64,000 nucleotides of DNA from Bisporella sp. PMI_857 (GCA_021307315.1 JAJSPD010000031.1:62001-126000), one strand, 5' to 3'. Numbered from the stretch's first letter, positions 12,287 to 25,650 are shown. Numbers and translations: made by a program. Notes: generated by a model not told the origin, from the letters alone.

Positions 12287-14012
12287 ATGACGACCGTATC
12301 GAAAGAGGTCGAGGATGTCCGTCATCAACCTGTTGATGATGCCGCCGTTGCTCTCCAGCTCGCTCACGATGTGGAGGCTCTCAAACCGTCGCCATGGACG
12401 TGGAGCATGGTCCGACTCTGTAAGTACCATAATCATATAGATGGATTCTTTGATTTGATTTTGGCTCTGGATCTCGTTAGCTGATACATTGATTTCCAGA
12501 TCTTGTCCTTGCCTGTGCTTACCTGTGCGGCTGTTTGAATGGCTACGATGGCTCCTTGATGGGAGGTCTGAACGGCATGAAATCATACCAAGTAGATACT
12601 CTTTCGTAGCACAGATTACAATTTTATGCTAATCTCTGTAGACCTACTTCGGGATGAAAGTCGCTTCATCTAGTACTGGGCTTGTATTTGCGATGTACAA
12701 CATCGGGTCACTGGCCGCAGTCTTCTTTACTGGCCCTGTTAATGATATGTTTGGGCGCAGAGCCGGCATGTTCACTGGAGCCTTTATTGTCATCATAGGC
12801 ACATGCATCCAAGCCCCTTCCGTTAGCAAGGGCATGTTCCTAGGTGGCCGATTCGTCTTAGGGTTTGGCGTCAGTTTCTGCTGTGTGTCTGCTCCGTGCT
12901 ATGTCTCCGAGTTGGCTCATCCAAGTTGGAGAGGAACGCTGACCGGCCTGTACAATTGTACTTGGTATATTGGATCCATTATTGCCAGCTGGACTGTATA
13001 TGGCGCCTCATATATTGATGGAAAGGCTGGCTGGAGACTTCCTGTATGGATCCAACTCGTCACCTCTGGTTTTGTCTGCATTGGAGTATGGTTTCTACCA
13101 GAATCCCCACGTTGGCTCATGGCCCAGGACCGAATCGAGGATGCAACCAAAGTTCTCGCTACCTACCATGGAGAAGGATCAGCCAGTCATCCAATCGTGC
13201 AGCTGCAACTTAAGGAAATGACCTCCCAAGTTGGGACCAATGACTCTGACAAGAGATGGTGGGATTATCGCGAGCTCTATAACACCCACTCCGCTCGTAG
13301 GCGACTCATCTGTGTCGTCGGAATGGGTGTGTTTGGCCAGATCTCTGGTAATAGTCTATCGTCTTACTACATGCCAGCCATGCTTGAAAGCGCTGGAATC
13401 ACGGAAGAGAAGAAAGTCCTTTTGCTCAACGGCGTCAATGCTGCAGTATGCTTCCTGGCCGCGTGTCTTGGTGCCAGACTTACAGATAAGCTTGGTCGTC
13501 GACCGCTTATGATCTACTCTCTGTTATTTTGCTCATGCTGCTTTGCAATTATTACGGGCACTTCAAAGATGTCCCTTGACAACCCGTCTAATACCGCCTC
13601 AGCCAATACAACGGTTGCATTTATCATCATCTTCGGCATTGTGTTTTCATTTGGTTGGACGCCCCTTCAGAGCATGTATATTGCGGAGACCCTCCCGACA
13701 AGCACTCGGGCCAAAGGCACTGCCATTGGCAATTTCTCATCATCCGTTGCTTCGACGGTCATCGCATACAGCTCCGGGCCCGCATTCGAGGAGATCAAGT
13801 ACTACTTCTACCTCGTTTTCGTGTTCTGGGATTTGTTCGAAGCTACTGTGATCTATTTCTACTTTCCTGAGACTATGGACCGCACACTTGAGGAACTAGC
13901 CGAGGTCTTTGAAGCTCCCAATCCGGTCAAGAAGAGCTTGGAGAAGAGAAGTGCACATACGGTGATGAATACCTTACAGGTTCATGATGTAGATGAAAAG
14001 GCTGTGGTGTAA
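12287..14012 (+). CDS. MFS sugar:H+ symporter, probable lactose permease
   Basis: Plasma-membrane transporter of the MFS sugar porter family. Exons 12287-12419, 12500-12591 and 12642-14012 encode 531 residues, the usual size. Twelve membrane helices are expected and most hydrophobic blocks are evident. Family signatures: GYDGSLMGG in helix 1; [10 protein letters not shown] after helix 2; PESPRWLM after helix 6; DKLGRRPLM after helix 8; [17 protein letters not shown] after helix 12. The substrate cannot be read from the sequence. Lactose is inferred from the shared promoter with an intracellular beta-galactosidase, the arrangement of known fungal lactose permease genes (LAC12, lacpA). Other disaccharides remain possible. 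Confidence 0.88.
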
Positions 14013-14731
14013 TTGCACTGATCAAGTTGAGCAATGCTTTTGTACGGAAAAGCGGGGAAGACATTCTGTAGAGCATTCATACCTTACAAGCCCATCATCT
14101 TAGCAATACAAGCTCATTCACTACCTTAACTTGAAAGTGTCCAACTTGACCCCCTCCCCACCAAATATACTCAACGTTACAGGGTTCAACTTTCATAATG
14201 TCACATGCAAGACTTGAGATTGGATGATGAGAGTTCCAGATTTCGAACACGTGCTAGGTAGGCTTCCCTCGGCATTCCTTTTGCTTACTGTACTTCGTAA
14301 GTTGATGATTTCTCTTCTCCCCTCTCTCCTGGAGAAGCGAGACCATTTCGTATTGCCAGCCCAGGACGAGGGCTACTGAATTCATTGGTGCGGTTACGCT
14401 GGGACTCCATATGTTTAATTGGAAGGTAAGCTATAATGGGCATGGTAAATATGCACATACCATGCACTAACTGACTTTTACCCCAGATATGGCCATCAGC
14501 TTCAACATGTTTGTCCATCGGTCACCATCGTTGTACAGCCATTTTATTTGTTCTAGTTGAACCCCATTTTTATTATACGGCATCTCATTCATTCATCCCC
14601 CATCCGAGAAATTGTTGAGAACCTTGAAAGGATCACATCACATCACATATCCCGGTTCTGTCTGCTACGAAGCCTTCTCGAACCTGTCCTTGCCCCTGCC
14701 TCGGACCGACGCGGACCGACATCTAAAAAGG
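14013..14731. other. Spacer: permease 3' flank and Zn2Cys6 gene promoter
   Basis: 719 bp between tandem genes. Small ORFs have no recognisable product. CTCATTCATT-like pyrimidine-rich sequence lies just before the downstream start. No RNA gene seen. Confidence 0.5.
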
Positions 14732-16950
14732 ATGGAGGACAACGACAACAACAGCAATAGCAACAGCACCAGCAATATGATGCACCCTAGGAAGAGACTG
14801 AGAGCCGCACATGCAGTAAGATTGCCGACGGCTACTGTATGTCATAGTAGTCCTGCTGGTCTAACTCTATTACCCAGTGCGATAGTTGTAGAATAAGAAA
14901 AATCAGGTGTGTGCTGAACCAAACAGATGAAAGCATGAAGAAAGATCTTAAGCTGACAACTGCTGCAAGATGTGATGGCCAACAGCCTTGCTCGAGCTGT
15001 GCCAGCTTGGAACAGGAGTGCACCCATGGCGCGGAGACAAACTCGTACTTGTTCCCTTTCCTCCTCCCCCGACGTGATGTAATCTGTGACTATAATAACT
15101 CTTGAGCCACAGACGGGGCAAAAGCGATCTCATCCTCGAAGGCGTCCTGCGTGTAGAAGCCTTCCTTCATGATATGAATGCTGTAATCGTAAGAAAATCT
15201 TCAGTAGCCTTTTCAGACGGCACCCATCTGTTGGGCCTCATACTCATCCTATGATAACAGGCTGCTTCATCCTACAACTCAACCCGCCGCCCGCCTCTCC
15301 ATCCAGAGCCAACATTCAGCCCTATAGACCAATATCAGCACCGCACTCCCACCTCATCTCACACAAATGCCTCGGAAACCCTACAGAATGCTGTTCTCGA
15401 TTCTATGCACACCTCAACCACAGAATCTATCCTGCAATGGCCACATTTCGATGTCTTTCCCTCGCTCAGGCGGATATACGTCTCCATTTTTATCCTTGAG
15501 CAATCCCGGGCACCCATATTGATGAGACCTTCCACAATGTATCCCTACGTGAGCGGTGTGGACATTGATCACACGATATCTTCCTTCGAGCATACTGTAA
15601 ACTTCTGGTATCCTACGGTATCGCAAGCGAGACTCAAAGCGGCTCGATCTCTGATCTCTGCCGGTCAGGTCGATGACAGCACATCATCCTGCCTTGCATT
15701 CCTGATTATGGCTTTAGGCTGTGCCAGCCAAGCTACTTCTGGGTTGGCTGGGGGTGTGAACCTGCCAAAAGAAGAGCTGGATTATAGGGCTTCACAGAAA
15801 GCGAGAGCTGATATGTACATGGATGGACTCCTGAAGAAACTGCATATTGTTCATACGGAGATGAGTCCCACCGCCGTCCAGTGCCTCTTCTTAGTAGCGT
15901 AAGCATATCCCAGTTATTGTGCGGTGCTTGATTAATGAGTGTGGTCAGGCTCTATTTCGCGTTCTTGCGACGCCCGCTCCAAGCATGGGAATACATCAAC
16001 ACAGCTGCTACTAAATGCCGTCTCCTCCTCTCCTACGCACCCCTCTATGAGACCGATGAAGACCGAGAATGCATGCGCCGCATCTTCTGGTCTTGCTACA
16101 TCCTCGAAAGCGATTATCTCGCAGAGCTCTCCGCCCTTCCCCAGTCTGGGATCGCCAATATAGAGTCCTCTATTCCCCTTCCCGGCCAATACGATACGCA
16201 CGCCTCAGAAACCGAACAGGAGCAATCCTCCCTCTACTTCCTGGCCTGTATCTCCATGCGCCGTCTCCTCAATCGAGTGCATCACGTGCTCTACGCCAAA
16301 GAATCGGGTGTCTCCCTTGACAATGCGCGCTTCCCCTACGTTGTCTCAGAGCTGAACCATCAGCTTGAGGAATGGAGGGAGTTTTTGCCAGCGGCCTTTA
16401 AGTTTAGCATTGATACACAACCTACTGCCACCGAACATGGCGGGTTCTTAAGACAGAGGTATTTAACGTGTCGGAGTGTGATCTATAGGCCATACTTGAC
16501 GTGGGTGTTGACTACGACGGCGGATATGGGGACTTTCCCAGAAGATGTGCTAGGTAGTTGTCGAGCATGCCTGGATGCCTGCCTACTACACATCTTAAAT
16601 TTACGAGCATTCGCACATACGGTACTTGTAGATACTTGGATCTGTTCTCTTTCGTAGGTGTTTCTCCAACCTTCTCAAGCATGGTGTAATTAACGGGGCG
16701 TAGGATGACGGGGGCAATGTTGATCCTTCTCGCTGCATGTCGGTTGCCCTCTTTGCGACAACTCATCGCGAAAGAGATCTTGACCGCAGGCCGGCATCTC
16801 AAGCGACTAATTCAAGGGTGGACGGACATATCTGGGCAGCCCAGCTCACCCAGCGTGGACCAAAGCCTGAGGATTATTGCGGAAGTGGAGGGCTTCATCG
16901 AGCAGGAGTATCACAGCGAGAGTGGCTATCGGCTGAGGCAGCTGGCTTGA
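14732..16950 (+). CDS. Zn2Cys6 transcription factor next to the lactose genes
   Basis: Fungal binuclear zinc-cluster regulator. Seven exons: 14732-14815, 14878-14906, 14970-15044, 15113-15188, 15261-15898, 15949-16653 and 16704-16950, 617 residues. The zinc cluster is split over exons 2 and 3 and reads CDSCRIRKIRCDGQQPCSSC followed by a sixth Cys after six residues (CX2CX6CX5CX2CX6C). A short linker and a possible coiled coil (RVEAFLHDMN) follow, then a fungal-specific TF domain with YFAFLRRPLQAWEYI and RRIFWSCYILES. It lies downstream of the permease on the same strand, so it may be the pathway regulator, but nothing in the sequence proves the target. Exons 2-4 (29-76 nt) are easily missed by automated prediction. 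Confidence 0.87.
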
Positions 16951-17901
16951 GCTCGAAGCTTACAGAAAGGAGGAACTTCATGCTGTTCTTTGAACTTAGA
17001 AGTTTCAGTCCTTGGCATTGTGTCTGCGCATCGTAGTTATCGAACGATTACAGTAACGATATACTTTCTCTAGTATTTTGATCCGTTGCTGACTAACTCT
17101 GGAACTAGAAATCCGAAATCCTTGTCCCAGCCGAATTCAATAAGACGCATGCAATTTATGGTCCCCATAAGCCTTTCCGATTTGGCTTCGTTGTCTGGTG
17201 AAGACCAAGGGCTCCCGAAGTTCTTCATCCCTAATCCGGCCTCCTACCTGATATAGGCCTCCCCTTCGCTCACGACTAATGGATGATTCAGCTCCTGGCC
17301 TTCGGTTGTCCACCTATTATCGCAAGCCCAATAGACAAGCAATGGTACGTCGTCTTAACATCTCCTTTATGAACGTTATATTGAGGTAAATTCTGTTAGA
17401 AGCTCTATGATAGTTGCAGACGGGATCATCTTTTCGCAAAATACAGGTCAAGAGGTGGCAAAGTTTATGTGTTCAAGACTAAGAGTTAGGAGAGGTATTA
17501 GTCTTATTTACTATACAGAAATCAAAGATCTCCGAGCAGCGGGAACTAGAGGACGACAGAGGTCCTCGGAGAGTAAGAGGGAGATATTCAAGGGTTCTGG
17601 GCAGCAGGTGGTATCGAGGATGCAAAGGCGGCGATTGCAGTGATAGGACATTGATCCATTTTTGCGGGAATCGTTCAGGCTGAAAACAACTGTTGAAATA
17701 CACCTACGAGGTGTGATACCTTTAAAACACTCACCACTTTCCAGATTTTATAGGTTGACCATGGCACAAAATTTGACGGCATTTAAATCTTTTCATTGCT
17801 GGCCGAGTTATTCATATCTAGGCCTTGAAGATATACTATAGAGCATGTCCCACTTTCAGCACCCAACTCTGCCATTCTGATTAGCTGGGAAGTTAGATAT
17901 A
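16951..17901. other. Convergent intergenic region
   Basis: 951 bp between the stop of the Zn2Cys6 gene and the stop of the next minus-strand gene. A 78-codon ORF at 17407-17643 has no recognisable features. Nothing else seen. Confidence 0.5.
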
Positions 17902-20126
17902 TTAAACTAACTCGTCGTAATCAAAATAGTCTACTTCTGCTAACGAATAATTAATGCCTATTGGCCCTTCTCTTCCTATCCACCAGTCACTTGCTGTATT
18001 GGTCCCATAGCTTCTGCCTTTCCATAACCCAGATAATGCCGAGCTGGCTACTTTTCCAGTCCACTGGTCCAACTTGGTAGGAATAGCCCAGGGAAAGAAC
18101 GGATCATCGGGATGCCAGTTGACGTAAGTGGACGAAGCTTTGGGATGACAAAATCGTGCGCACATCGCCGTCTCCGCCGTGAACCAGGTCAATAAAAGGA
18201 CTAAGACAAGGCCTAGCCAGGTAAGTCTCCATTTACGGCTAGTACCTTGCGTAGAATTTTGCTTCCACAGTCTGGGAACAGCGACCTTAAATTCAAGAAT
18301 GTGAAAGTTTTCGTTGACGGTTTTCATCTGTTTCGAAACGGTGGCGAGTCGTTCCTCTATACTTGCCACCCTTTCTTCGAAGTTATCCTTTTTTTTGTCC
18401 GTAGCGGTGACAGAAGTAACTTGTTGCTCTAAACGTTCGATTCCACGCCTGGCATCACGGATGCTGGAGGATGTCTTCTTCATCGAGCGGTTGATCCGTT
18501 CTAAGGTTTGTGTTTCATCAAACTTAGACTCGATATCACGATCCGAGAAAGGCTCTGCGACAAAATCGGCAAAATTATCAAGCGTGGCGTCTTCAAGCTC
18601 TCCCTGCATCCTTCGCACGTCTTCAGCTGCTGATGTTGGACGCGCGGTATTAACTATAGCCCGTCGGGGCTGTTTCTCTTTGGGTCTAGGTGTTGCATCT
18701 GGTGATGCCGGTCGCTCTGTATCAGATGAAACTGCCAAATCTTTCTTCTTAAGTCCAGGGGTAGGCGTTTCAATATAAGCACCAGTCACTTTTGGGGTTT
18801 GCTTCACTGTCGGAATCATTGGTGATGGCGATCGGGAGGATCTGACACAAATGTTAGCAGAATCCCTCATATTAGCATAGAGAATAAGGTTGGGTACATA
18901 CTTATTGTCTTGTAGCTCAAACAGTTTAGCTTCAGCTGTAATTCTGTCCTCCGGATCTTCTTCTTTAGTGTCTGACTTTGAGTCGATGGACCGAGCTCTT
19001 GTACTAGATTCGGGTTCCTCTTTAATGGTTTCTCTAACATTTGATTTCGACTCCATATTGCGTATAGCATGATCAGAAACCTTAGGGCTCATATTCCCCT
19101 CATTTACCCTAGATTCTTCGAAATCTGGTACAGTGCGTTTGACCTTGCGGCCGACACGTTCCTCATTCTTCGGTGCCGGTTCAGAATTCCCTGGAATGGG
19201 ACGTTCTTCTGTCTCTTTGCCTCGATCCTGGGGACTTTCACTGCGACTAAGTGATCTTGATAATCTTCGCAGAAGATCATGCATATCATCAGCGTTCTTC
19301 TCGTGCTCACTTTCCTCTAGATCTCGTGTCGGAAAAGTTTCTTTGTCATGCACAGTATCAAGAGGCGAAATTTGTCGACCTCTATCTGTTAGAAACATGA
19401 TTGAATCGTCTTCAGGTGGTTCGGCTTCCAGACGTTGTAACTCTTCTAGCTTTGTATCCATCCTTAGCTTGTTATTGAGTCTGGGATTGCGCACCTAATA
19501 GAGATTACATTAGCATTGCTTCAGTGATGTCAGAAAACATGAAACATTGAGCCGAAGGATTTTGGGTAAGAATACGTACTCGGAGTTGCGGGCTCATGTG
19601 CAATGATTGTGCTGTAAAGTCTAGCTCAGCATTCCACATCCGATTTCGCGGAGAGCCAGCATTTGATAATGGCGACGGCTGGAACATTGGATCTCGTGGA
19701 GAATCGGACAATGGCTGTGGTGATGGTGGTGGAAGTGAGCCACGCCGATGAATCGAGGCATCATCTTCGACGGTGGTCAATGGCAGATCAGGCTGCAGTA
19801 TCTTCTGCATCCACCCGTGATGCTTTTTTGCTTTGCCGCCCCATGATTTAGGAACATTCAAGGGCGGCTCTGTGAAATCATCAAATGCATTATTTGCGCT
19901 GTCAATGCTTCCACTATCAGAGCTGCTGTCTGTTGGTAGTGTAGTAGGTAAAGGTGTAGGCTGATATTGTTTGCGCGACGTGAATCTGAGGGGTGTTAGC
20001 AGGCAGAAAGTGTCTGGGAGTGATGAGGGAGGTGGAAATGTAAAGTCCTTACAGCGGCTTGCTGCTCCGCACGCGTCCTGTAAATGGGTTTCTATAGGGC
20101 TGCCTGTCATCCGAAGAGGAAGCCAT
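17902..20126 (-). CDS. Conserved hypothetical protein, coiled coil plus one C-terminal membrane span
   Basis: I do not recognise the family. Minus-strand exons 20126-20053, 19985-19580, 19494-18902 and 18841-17902 give 670 residues. The ATG at 20126 (MASSSDDRQPYRNPF) was preferred to the one at 20110 because it splices in frame to the following exon. The first half is rich in Ser, Pro, Glu and Lys and looks disordered, with an SR-like patch (LLRRLSRSLSRSESP). A helical heptad region (about 18500-18280) precedes one hydrophobic span, LTWLGLVLVLLLTWF (about 18215-18170). A conserved-looking lumenal tail with many Trp and aromatic residues follows. The layout suggests a tail-anchored-like ER or nuclear-envelope protein; that is inference. 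The 60-nt intron at 18842-18901 stays in frame if retained. Confidence 0.75.
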
Positions 20127-20941
20127 TGTGAGGATTCGAGCGGCAGGCGAGGCGATTCATTGGCAGTGCTATTGAAAATGAAATCAGATGCGGTGAAGGT
20201 TGGTAAGATTACAGCATATCAATTCAATGGGGATTTGAGTTGATGAACAGACAGAAGATGGCGAAGGATATGGTACATACCACAAGGAAAGCGCGACAAG
20301 AAATATTGGATAGCTAACCAAGCTGGCGGGCGGGTTTGGTTACGCGGGTGCGGGCATGGGCACGGGTCGTTTACGCGCTACCTGCCAGGGGCCAGGGCTC
20401 TCCAGTTAGTGGTTGCCCCGCACTAACCAACAGTAAGTGACACTACTACTACCCGACCGTAACTTACCGTACTTACCGTACAGTACAGCGCAGTAAAGTA
20501 CTTTCTTCCCATTGAGGGGACCGGCTTTGGGATGTTGTAGTCTCGCTTAACCCCGTGTCATTATCACTGTTGAGGGGTGTGCCTCCAATGTCCTTGCTGC
20601 CCCTGCTCAAGGTGCTGCCGAGATGGAAACTTTGATTTTGTTCTATTCACCTTTTTTCAGGCAACGCACTCCAACTATCGTCTCAAGTTTTCTAATGCAT
20701 TCACATTAAACATATGTACTGTACACAGCACGTATACAGATATATCACCCGATTTATACTCACTTGTGCAAGGACTGCTAGTACAACGGAATGCCTTCCT
20801 CGCAAGCTCTCCGAAGAAGCCGAGACTGGGCCACATTGTAGAATTATTTACTGTGAACAAAGACGATCCTAACTTGTTGTACAATAGAATAGTTTCCGGG
20901 CGGCGATGCATACTGATATCTTCTAGGTCAAGCATCACCAC
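20127..20941. other. Spacer between two minus-strand genes
   Basis: 815 bp: promoter of the preceding membrane-protein gene and 3' flank of the Kes1-type gene. It contains a G-rich stretch (about 20320-20370) and imperfect repeats of CTTACCGTAC (about 20462-20500). No gene supported. Confidence 0.45.
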
Positions 20942-22171
20942 CTAGCTGACCGGAGACTTCTTCTCCAACAAGTCGTTTGCCTTCGCCTCATCAAATCTCC
21001 AAATGCCTCCGGTCTTGTCCGCCTCTGGGGTGAGGGCGATTTTGGGACCAAGATTCGTTAGCGTATCGTCATTCTCCACAAGAGAGAAATATCTCCTATT
21101 CCAGGTGGTTCCCGCAGCTTTCTCTTTCTCTCGAAGCTGCCTTTGCTCGACTTCGATCTTGGACTTTTCCTCACCTGTCACGTCCATATCACCTTTGGCT
21201 ATGCCAGCTGCGACCTTGGACCATGCTCTTCTCGACTCGTAAGGGTCCTGGTCTTCGACAGGCGCAATTATGAGAGGTGTCGGTGCCTCAACCTCTGCAT
21301 TGTATGTTTCAACAATCACGCCCTTTTTTGCTCCCTCGGTAATGTCAAAAGTCTTGGTCCATTGTCCAGAAACCGAGTACAGAGTTTCCCTCTCTTTTCC
21401 TGTAGGATACAATGTGGCAGTGAAACTATTCTTCTTGCCTGACACCCATCCCTTTCCGCTATAGTCGATCTTTGCAGTATACCCTGAGCTACTTGTGATG
21501 TAAGTCTTATCATTGAGCTCGATGAATGGTGCGCCAAAGATGAGGCCTTCGATGTGCAAATTTGGCAGAGTGATAAGGTAAGTCTCGCCCAAGGCAGGTA
21601 TGCTATATACAGCATGTCCGATCTGCTTAACGTTGATTGTGCGTGCGAAAGATGCCTTCTGGGCATTGTACCCTTGGAGATACACGCCATGTTCCTTGTT
21701 CGAAATCTGATATGCAGTGACAGGAGGGTGGTGGCTATAGTTGCGTTAGTTGTTGCCCTGTCGCGGAAGAAGAAGGAATTACCTGACTTGCTCAGATATG
21801 AGCTCTGTTGTGCCTGCAGAATCCACCCACTTCCCTAAGAAAAGCTCCCCTAAGAATGGGTTGAGAGGCTTCTTCTCATTACCGAACTTATCACTGCGAC
21901 TGGCATATTGCGACTTCAACGTAGAAAGGAACCACTTCAAGACCAGCAGGGCTCGTTTCTTGGGGTCCTTCTCGTGCGCGGCGGCGACAAAGATGGAGGG
22001 GTGCTCTGCCCAGTATGAGGAGAACTCCGTTAACGACGTCGAAGACAAGATAAATGGCGGTGCAGTCAAGGAGCTCAGATCTCCGTTGAAAGATGCAATA
22101 GATTTGAGGAAGGCGGCCCAAGATCCCCTGTTCTGGGCGGATACTCCCGCAGCCTCTTCGTTGGAAGCCAT
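20942..22171 (-). CDS. kes1: Oxysterol-binding protein, Kes1/Osh4 type
   Basis: Short OSBP-related lipid-transfer protein that exchanges sterol and PI4P between membranes, cytosolic and Golgi-associated in yeast. Exons 22171-21783 and 21734-20942 (minus strand) encode 393 residues, near the Kes1 length of 434; no PH domain is present. The family fingerprint EQVSHHPP is formed exactly across the 48-nt intron. Upstream, [13 protein letters not shown] is the usual conserved block; downstream, the barrel region contains [16 protein letters not shown]. The basic C-terminal helix ([18 protein letters not shown]) followed by WNRRYF is typical. No missing core element noted. Confidence 0.95.
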
Positions 22172-24488
22172 TCTGCGAGAACCTTATGCGCTATGTTGGT
22201 CGGGGTCTCGTGAAAGCTTTCTGTGTTTCTGCCAAAGCGCGTTTGGTTGCGGACCAATCTGTAATAGAATGGTATAATAATCTGTTAAGATGATATTTTC
22301 TGACTTGTGTTGATGGATAAAGATCAAAGGTTGACTAGAAGTGAATTCAAGTCAATTGTGGAAGACAATATCCAACTAAGATTGCTTCTCATCTCCCCCA
22401 TATGGGGTTAGTGTTTCTTGCCTCGCTTGCCCCACGATAGGAACTGGTACAGGTACAGTGAGTTTTGAAGCGCGTCATCGTGGTGGCTCCAGGCACAGCC
22501 CCATTTTGGTGACAGGGGTAAGTCTAGCTGTTCAGACGAGCTCACGGGTCTTGCCAAGCCAGAGAAGGATAAAATGAAAATCATGGTCAGTTGTAAGACA
22601 AACGGAAGGATACTTATTTGTATATGGGGGCCGAAAGAATCTCTATTTGCTTTACTCATGTCAGAATCACTCGTATATGATTCTAGCAAAATCTCAGTTC
22701 TCGTCTAAGGATCTCGACATTTTATGCTCTGCCAGTTCCGGGTCCCTCTTTGCAACCTGCCCCTAATTTACTTGAGCTGTGCTGAACAGTGTATTCCCAC
22801 ATCTCTTAACAATAGTCTCTAACTTGTCACTTACTGTTTTCGGAAGCTTCAAAATTCATGTAGTCAGGATTAGAAGAACGTAGTCAATCGTTGTGTAGTG
22901 CATACAGTTGGATGTTCTTGTTGACATGGTTCATGTAGGGTTTCTTACAAAGACTAATCATCCTTTCTTCCCGTAAGTTTCAAAGAGATGGAGTAAGAAA
23001 GCGGCCACTAATATATTATAGGAGTCTAAACATCCTCGTTCATGTTTGCATATCAGCGCCGCCCTACGGCCGGTGGCAGACCTTCCTGCAAGCCTAGCTC
23101 CTAAATCAACTTTTAGATCGTATTACCCCCTGGGGAAGGCCACAACCATTGATAATGTATGCCATGCCCGTTGCGCTTCTCTGCCGTGTCAATGCATGCC
23201 AAGGTATCACAACCCATAAGGTTCTTGCCTTCATGTCTAGCCAGAAAATCCGAACTTTCATAGCCAGCAACGCAATACAGTAAAGGGGTTGCCCGAGTAC
23301 ACTGTTTTCAGGAAATTCCTTAGTACATGCGCTCGCCGTTTCCTCCTTTCACTCTATCTTAAATGGTATTCCCGAGTCCTTCTAGTTTCCGCTCGTGATA
23401 AGACTTTGGTTGTTGAAGCCTCGCAATATATTCTTGGGGGTTGTGTCCTAAATCTTATATCTCAGACTTGCCTCTTCTTTTACAGTAATACTTCTTTTCT
23501 TTTCACATAATACAGCAATACTGCTTTATCCTTGAAGTTCATCTGTAGGCAAGAACTATAAATCTTTTTGAAGGGTGGGCTTCGACTCGGCAACGACTAT
23601 AACCACGAGTCCTGCTTTGGTTTTGATGAAAATATGATATCTTCCGCTTCTGTTTTCAATTAAAACTTATCTGGAACAGCTTCTAATCTTTAACAGATTC
23701 CTACATGCTGGTTGGTACTTACAATAAAAGCCCAATCACCTATAAATTGCTCCTTGCTTTAGCCTTGCAACTGCCACTAGTCAGTTGGCAGGATTGCCTA
23801 TCATGAGCTACCTGAAGCTGTCCCCCAATCACAGCTCCAACTATTAGATATAGGGCGCCTACTCGACCTAAGTTGCTGCTTATATAACAAAGCATAGAAT
23901 AGCTAAGGTGTGCTGAGCAGAGCTTTAGCTTGTGTTATTGTTGCCCCCTATTTCGCTCGCTTAAGCTCAGGTGGAGAAGTGGGGGAAGAAGCTTTGAGCA
24001 GCACGTTGTCCAGATGTTGCTCATTACTGGTCGATTGCATCGCAACCTCGAGACAACTCACCTCGTCCAATCCTTGATAGCACGCGACACTTGGACCGTT
24101 TTCTAAAGGCTATAGGACGTCTCATTGCCTAAGAGATACACCCATGGGACCGCTATTTAGGATCCCACTAGACCGTGCCAATGCCCATCTTTGCGCAATA
24201 GGGACCCCCAGATAGCGTATCGTCCTGCGACATGTAGTCACCAAGAGGATGTTTCCTTCTGAGCATGTGCTGCATCTCTTTCCACTTGAGTGCCTTCTCT
24301 CCCTCTTCTCTCTGACTCTCTTTCGCTCTGCCTGTCTGTCTTGCTCTGCAATACTTTTTCTTTTTCTTTATTCATTTCCCCCTTGCCCTCCTCAAGTCAA
24401 TTCAACCTCAGCTTCTGCGGCTTGCCTTGTGCGACGTTAACATAATATCATAGCCCCACGAGGCTTTCCAATTTCTAGCATCTACAGA
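22172..24488. other. Long intergenic region upstream of both flanking genes
   Basis: 2.3 kb between two divergent starts (Kes1-type on -, bHLH factor on +). I find no convincing ORF, tRNA or transposon. A 63-codon reading frame starting at 24249 (ATG) lies in the pyrimidine-rich leader of the bHLH gene and could be an upstream ORF. The length suggests a large regulatory region for the bHLH factor. Confidence 0.5.
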
Positions 24489-25650
24489 ATGCCTCCCCCT
24501 TCTCTCCCATTAACGCCTGCCTCCTCGACGGAGATTCACGGAAAAGATGGGTCACAGTTTGCCTCCCTCCAGCTGGCATTTGAACTTCCTCCTGCGGCCG
24601 TGCTAGATTCAAGACCGTCCAGCGCTTCCACCAAGGCTTCATCTGCCTCCTCTTACCATCCCACATCCCCCAAATCGCCTGCCATACCTGCGAGCGAAAC
24701 AGTAAAAACTCGGCGACGATCCTCTGCTGCTCAGACAGTTAGCAAAGATGCATTTGCGCTACCTCCTCCACCGACCAGGAATCGAAAGATCATTCAGATG
24801 AAACCACGAGGTCAGTCAGAGGTGGGGAATAATGAAAGGAACACCGGCATGGTAGGGAAGGTCGTGCCTATTGCGCCGAAGAAGAAGCAACCTTCTGCAA
24901 CAAGCGCTGCAGGACGGAAGATAGCAAGGAAAACGGCACACAGTTTGATAGAGCGAAGGAGACGGTCGAAAATGAATGAGGAGTTTGGAGTCTTGAAAGA
25001 TATGATACCGGCATGTACGGGCGAGATGCATAAATTGGCCATCTTACAAGTAAATAGAACATCCAGAACCATCAACTCTCAGGTCGCTAACGGAGGTGCA
25101 GGCTTCAATTGACTATATTCGATACCTCGAAGACTGTGTTGCCAAACTGAAGGCGGAAAACGACCGCACAATATCAAATAGCACGCCTTCTTCCGATGCA
25201 TTCATGTTACCACCCGCAGCTAGGCAAGGATCATATAACACCGCGAGGCAGGATCAACCACATGAAGAGGATGAAGATATCGAAATGGGTGATCAAACAA
25301 TGATATCCTCCAAACACTGTAGAGCCATATCAAATTCCTGTCGCCCTTCTCTATCGCCAGCCATGCTACCACATGACTCGAGGAATCTTCAAGACTCAAG
25401 CTCTTCAATATCTACAGATCCTCGACGATATAGTTTCAATGCATCCACAACCACATCTCCAGCTCTTCTTCCAGGAATATATGACTATTCCCGTCCGGGA
25501 TCTGCTCTGACGAGTCCTGCATTACATCCGCAAAGAAACTTGGATGAAGAGGCGACAGCAGCACTCTTGATGTTGAATACTGATAGGAGAGGAATTAATG
25601 GAAGTATGGGTGGCAGAGGTCTGAGCGTTAAAGATTTGCTTAGTCCATAA
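24489..25650 (+). CDS. bHLH transcription factor
   Basis: DNA-binding regulator of unknown target. Exons 24489-25049 and 25102-25650 encode 369 residues (intron 25050-25101, phase 0). The bHLH starts at about 24930 with RKTAHSLIERRRRSKMNEEF; helix 2 is completed across the intron (KLAILQ joined to ASIDYIRYLEDCVAKLKAEN) and runs into a short zipper. The basic region has His-Glu-Arg spacing (H, E, R in AHSLIERRRR) that predicts E-box (CANNTG) recognition, unlike the SREBP at the left edge which has Tyr. The N-terminal 140 residues are Ser/Pro rich with a basic stretch (KKKQP) that may be a nuclear signal. The C-terminal half is low-complexity. I do not assign a specific orthologue. Confidence 0.88.
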
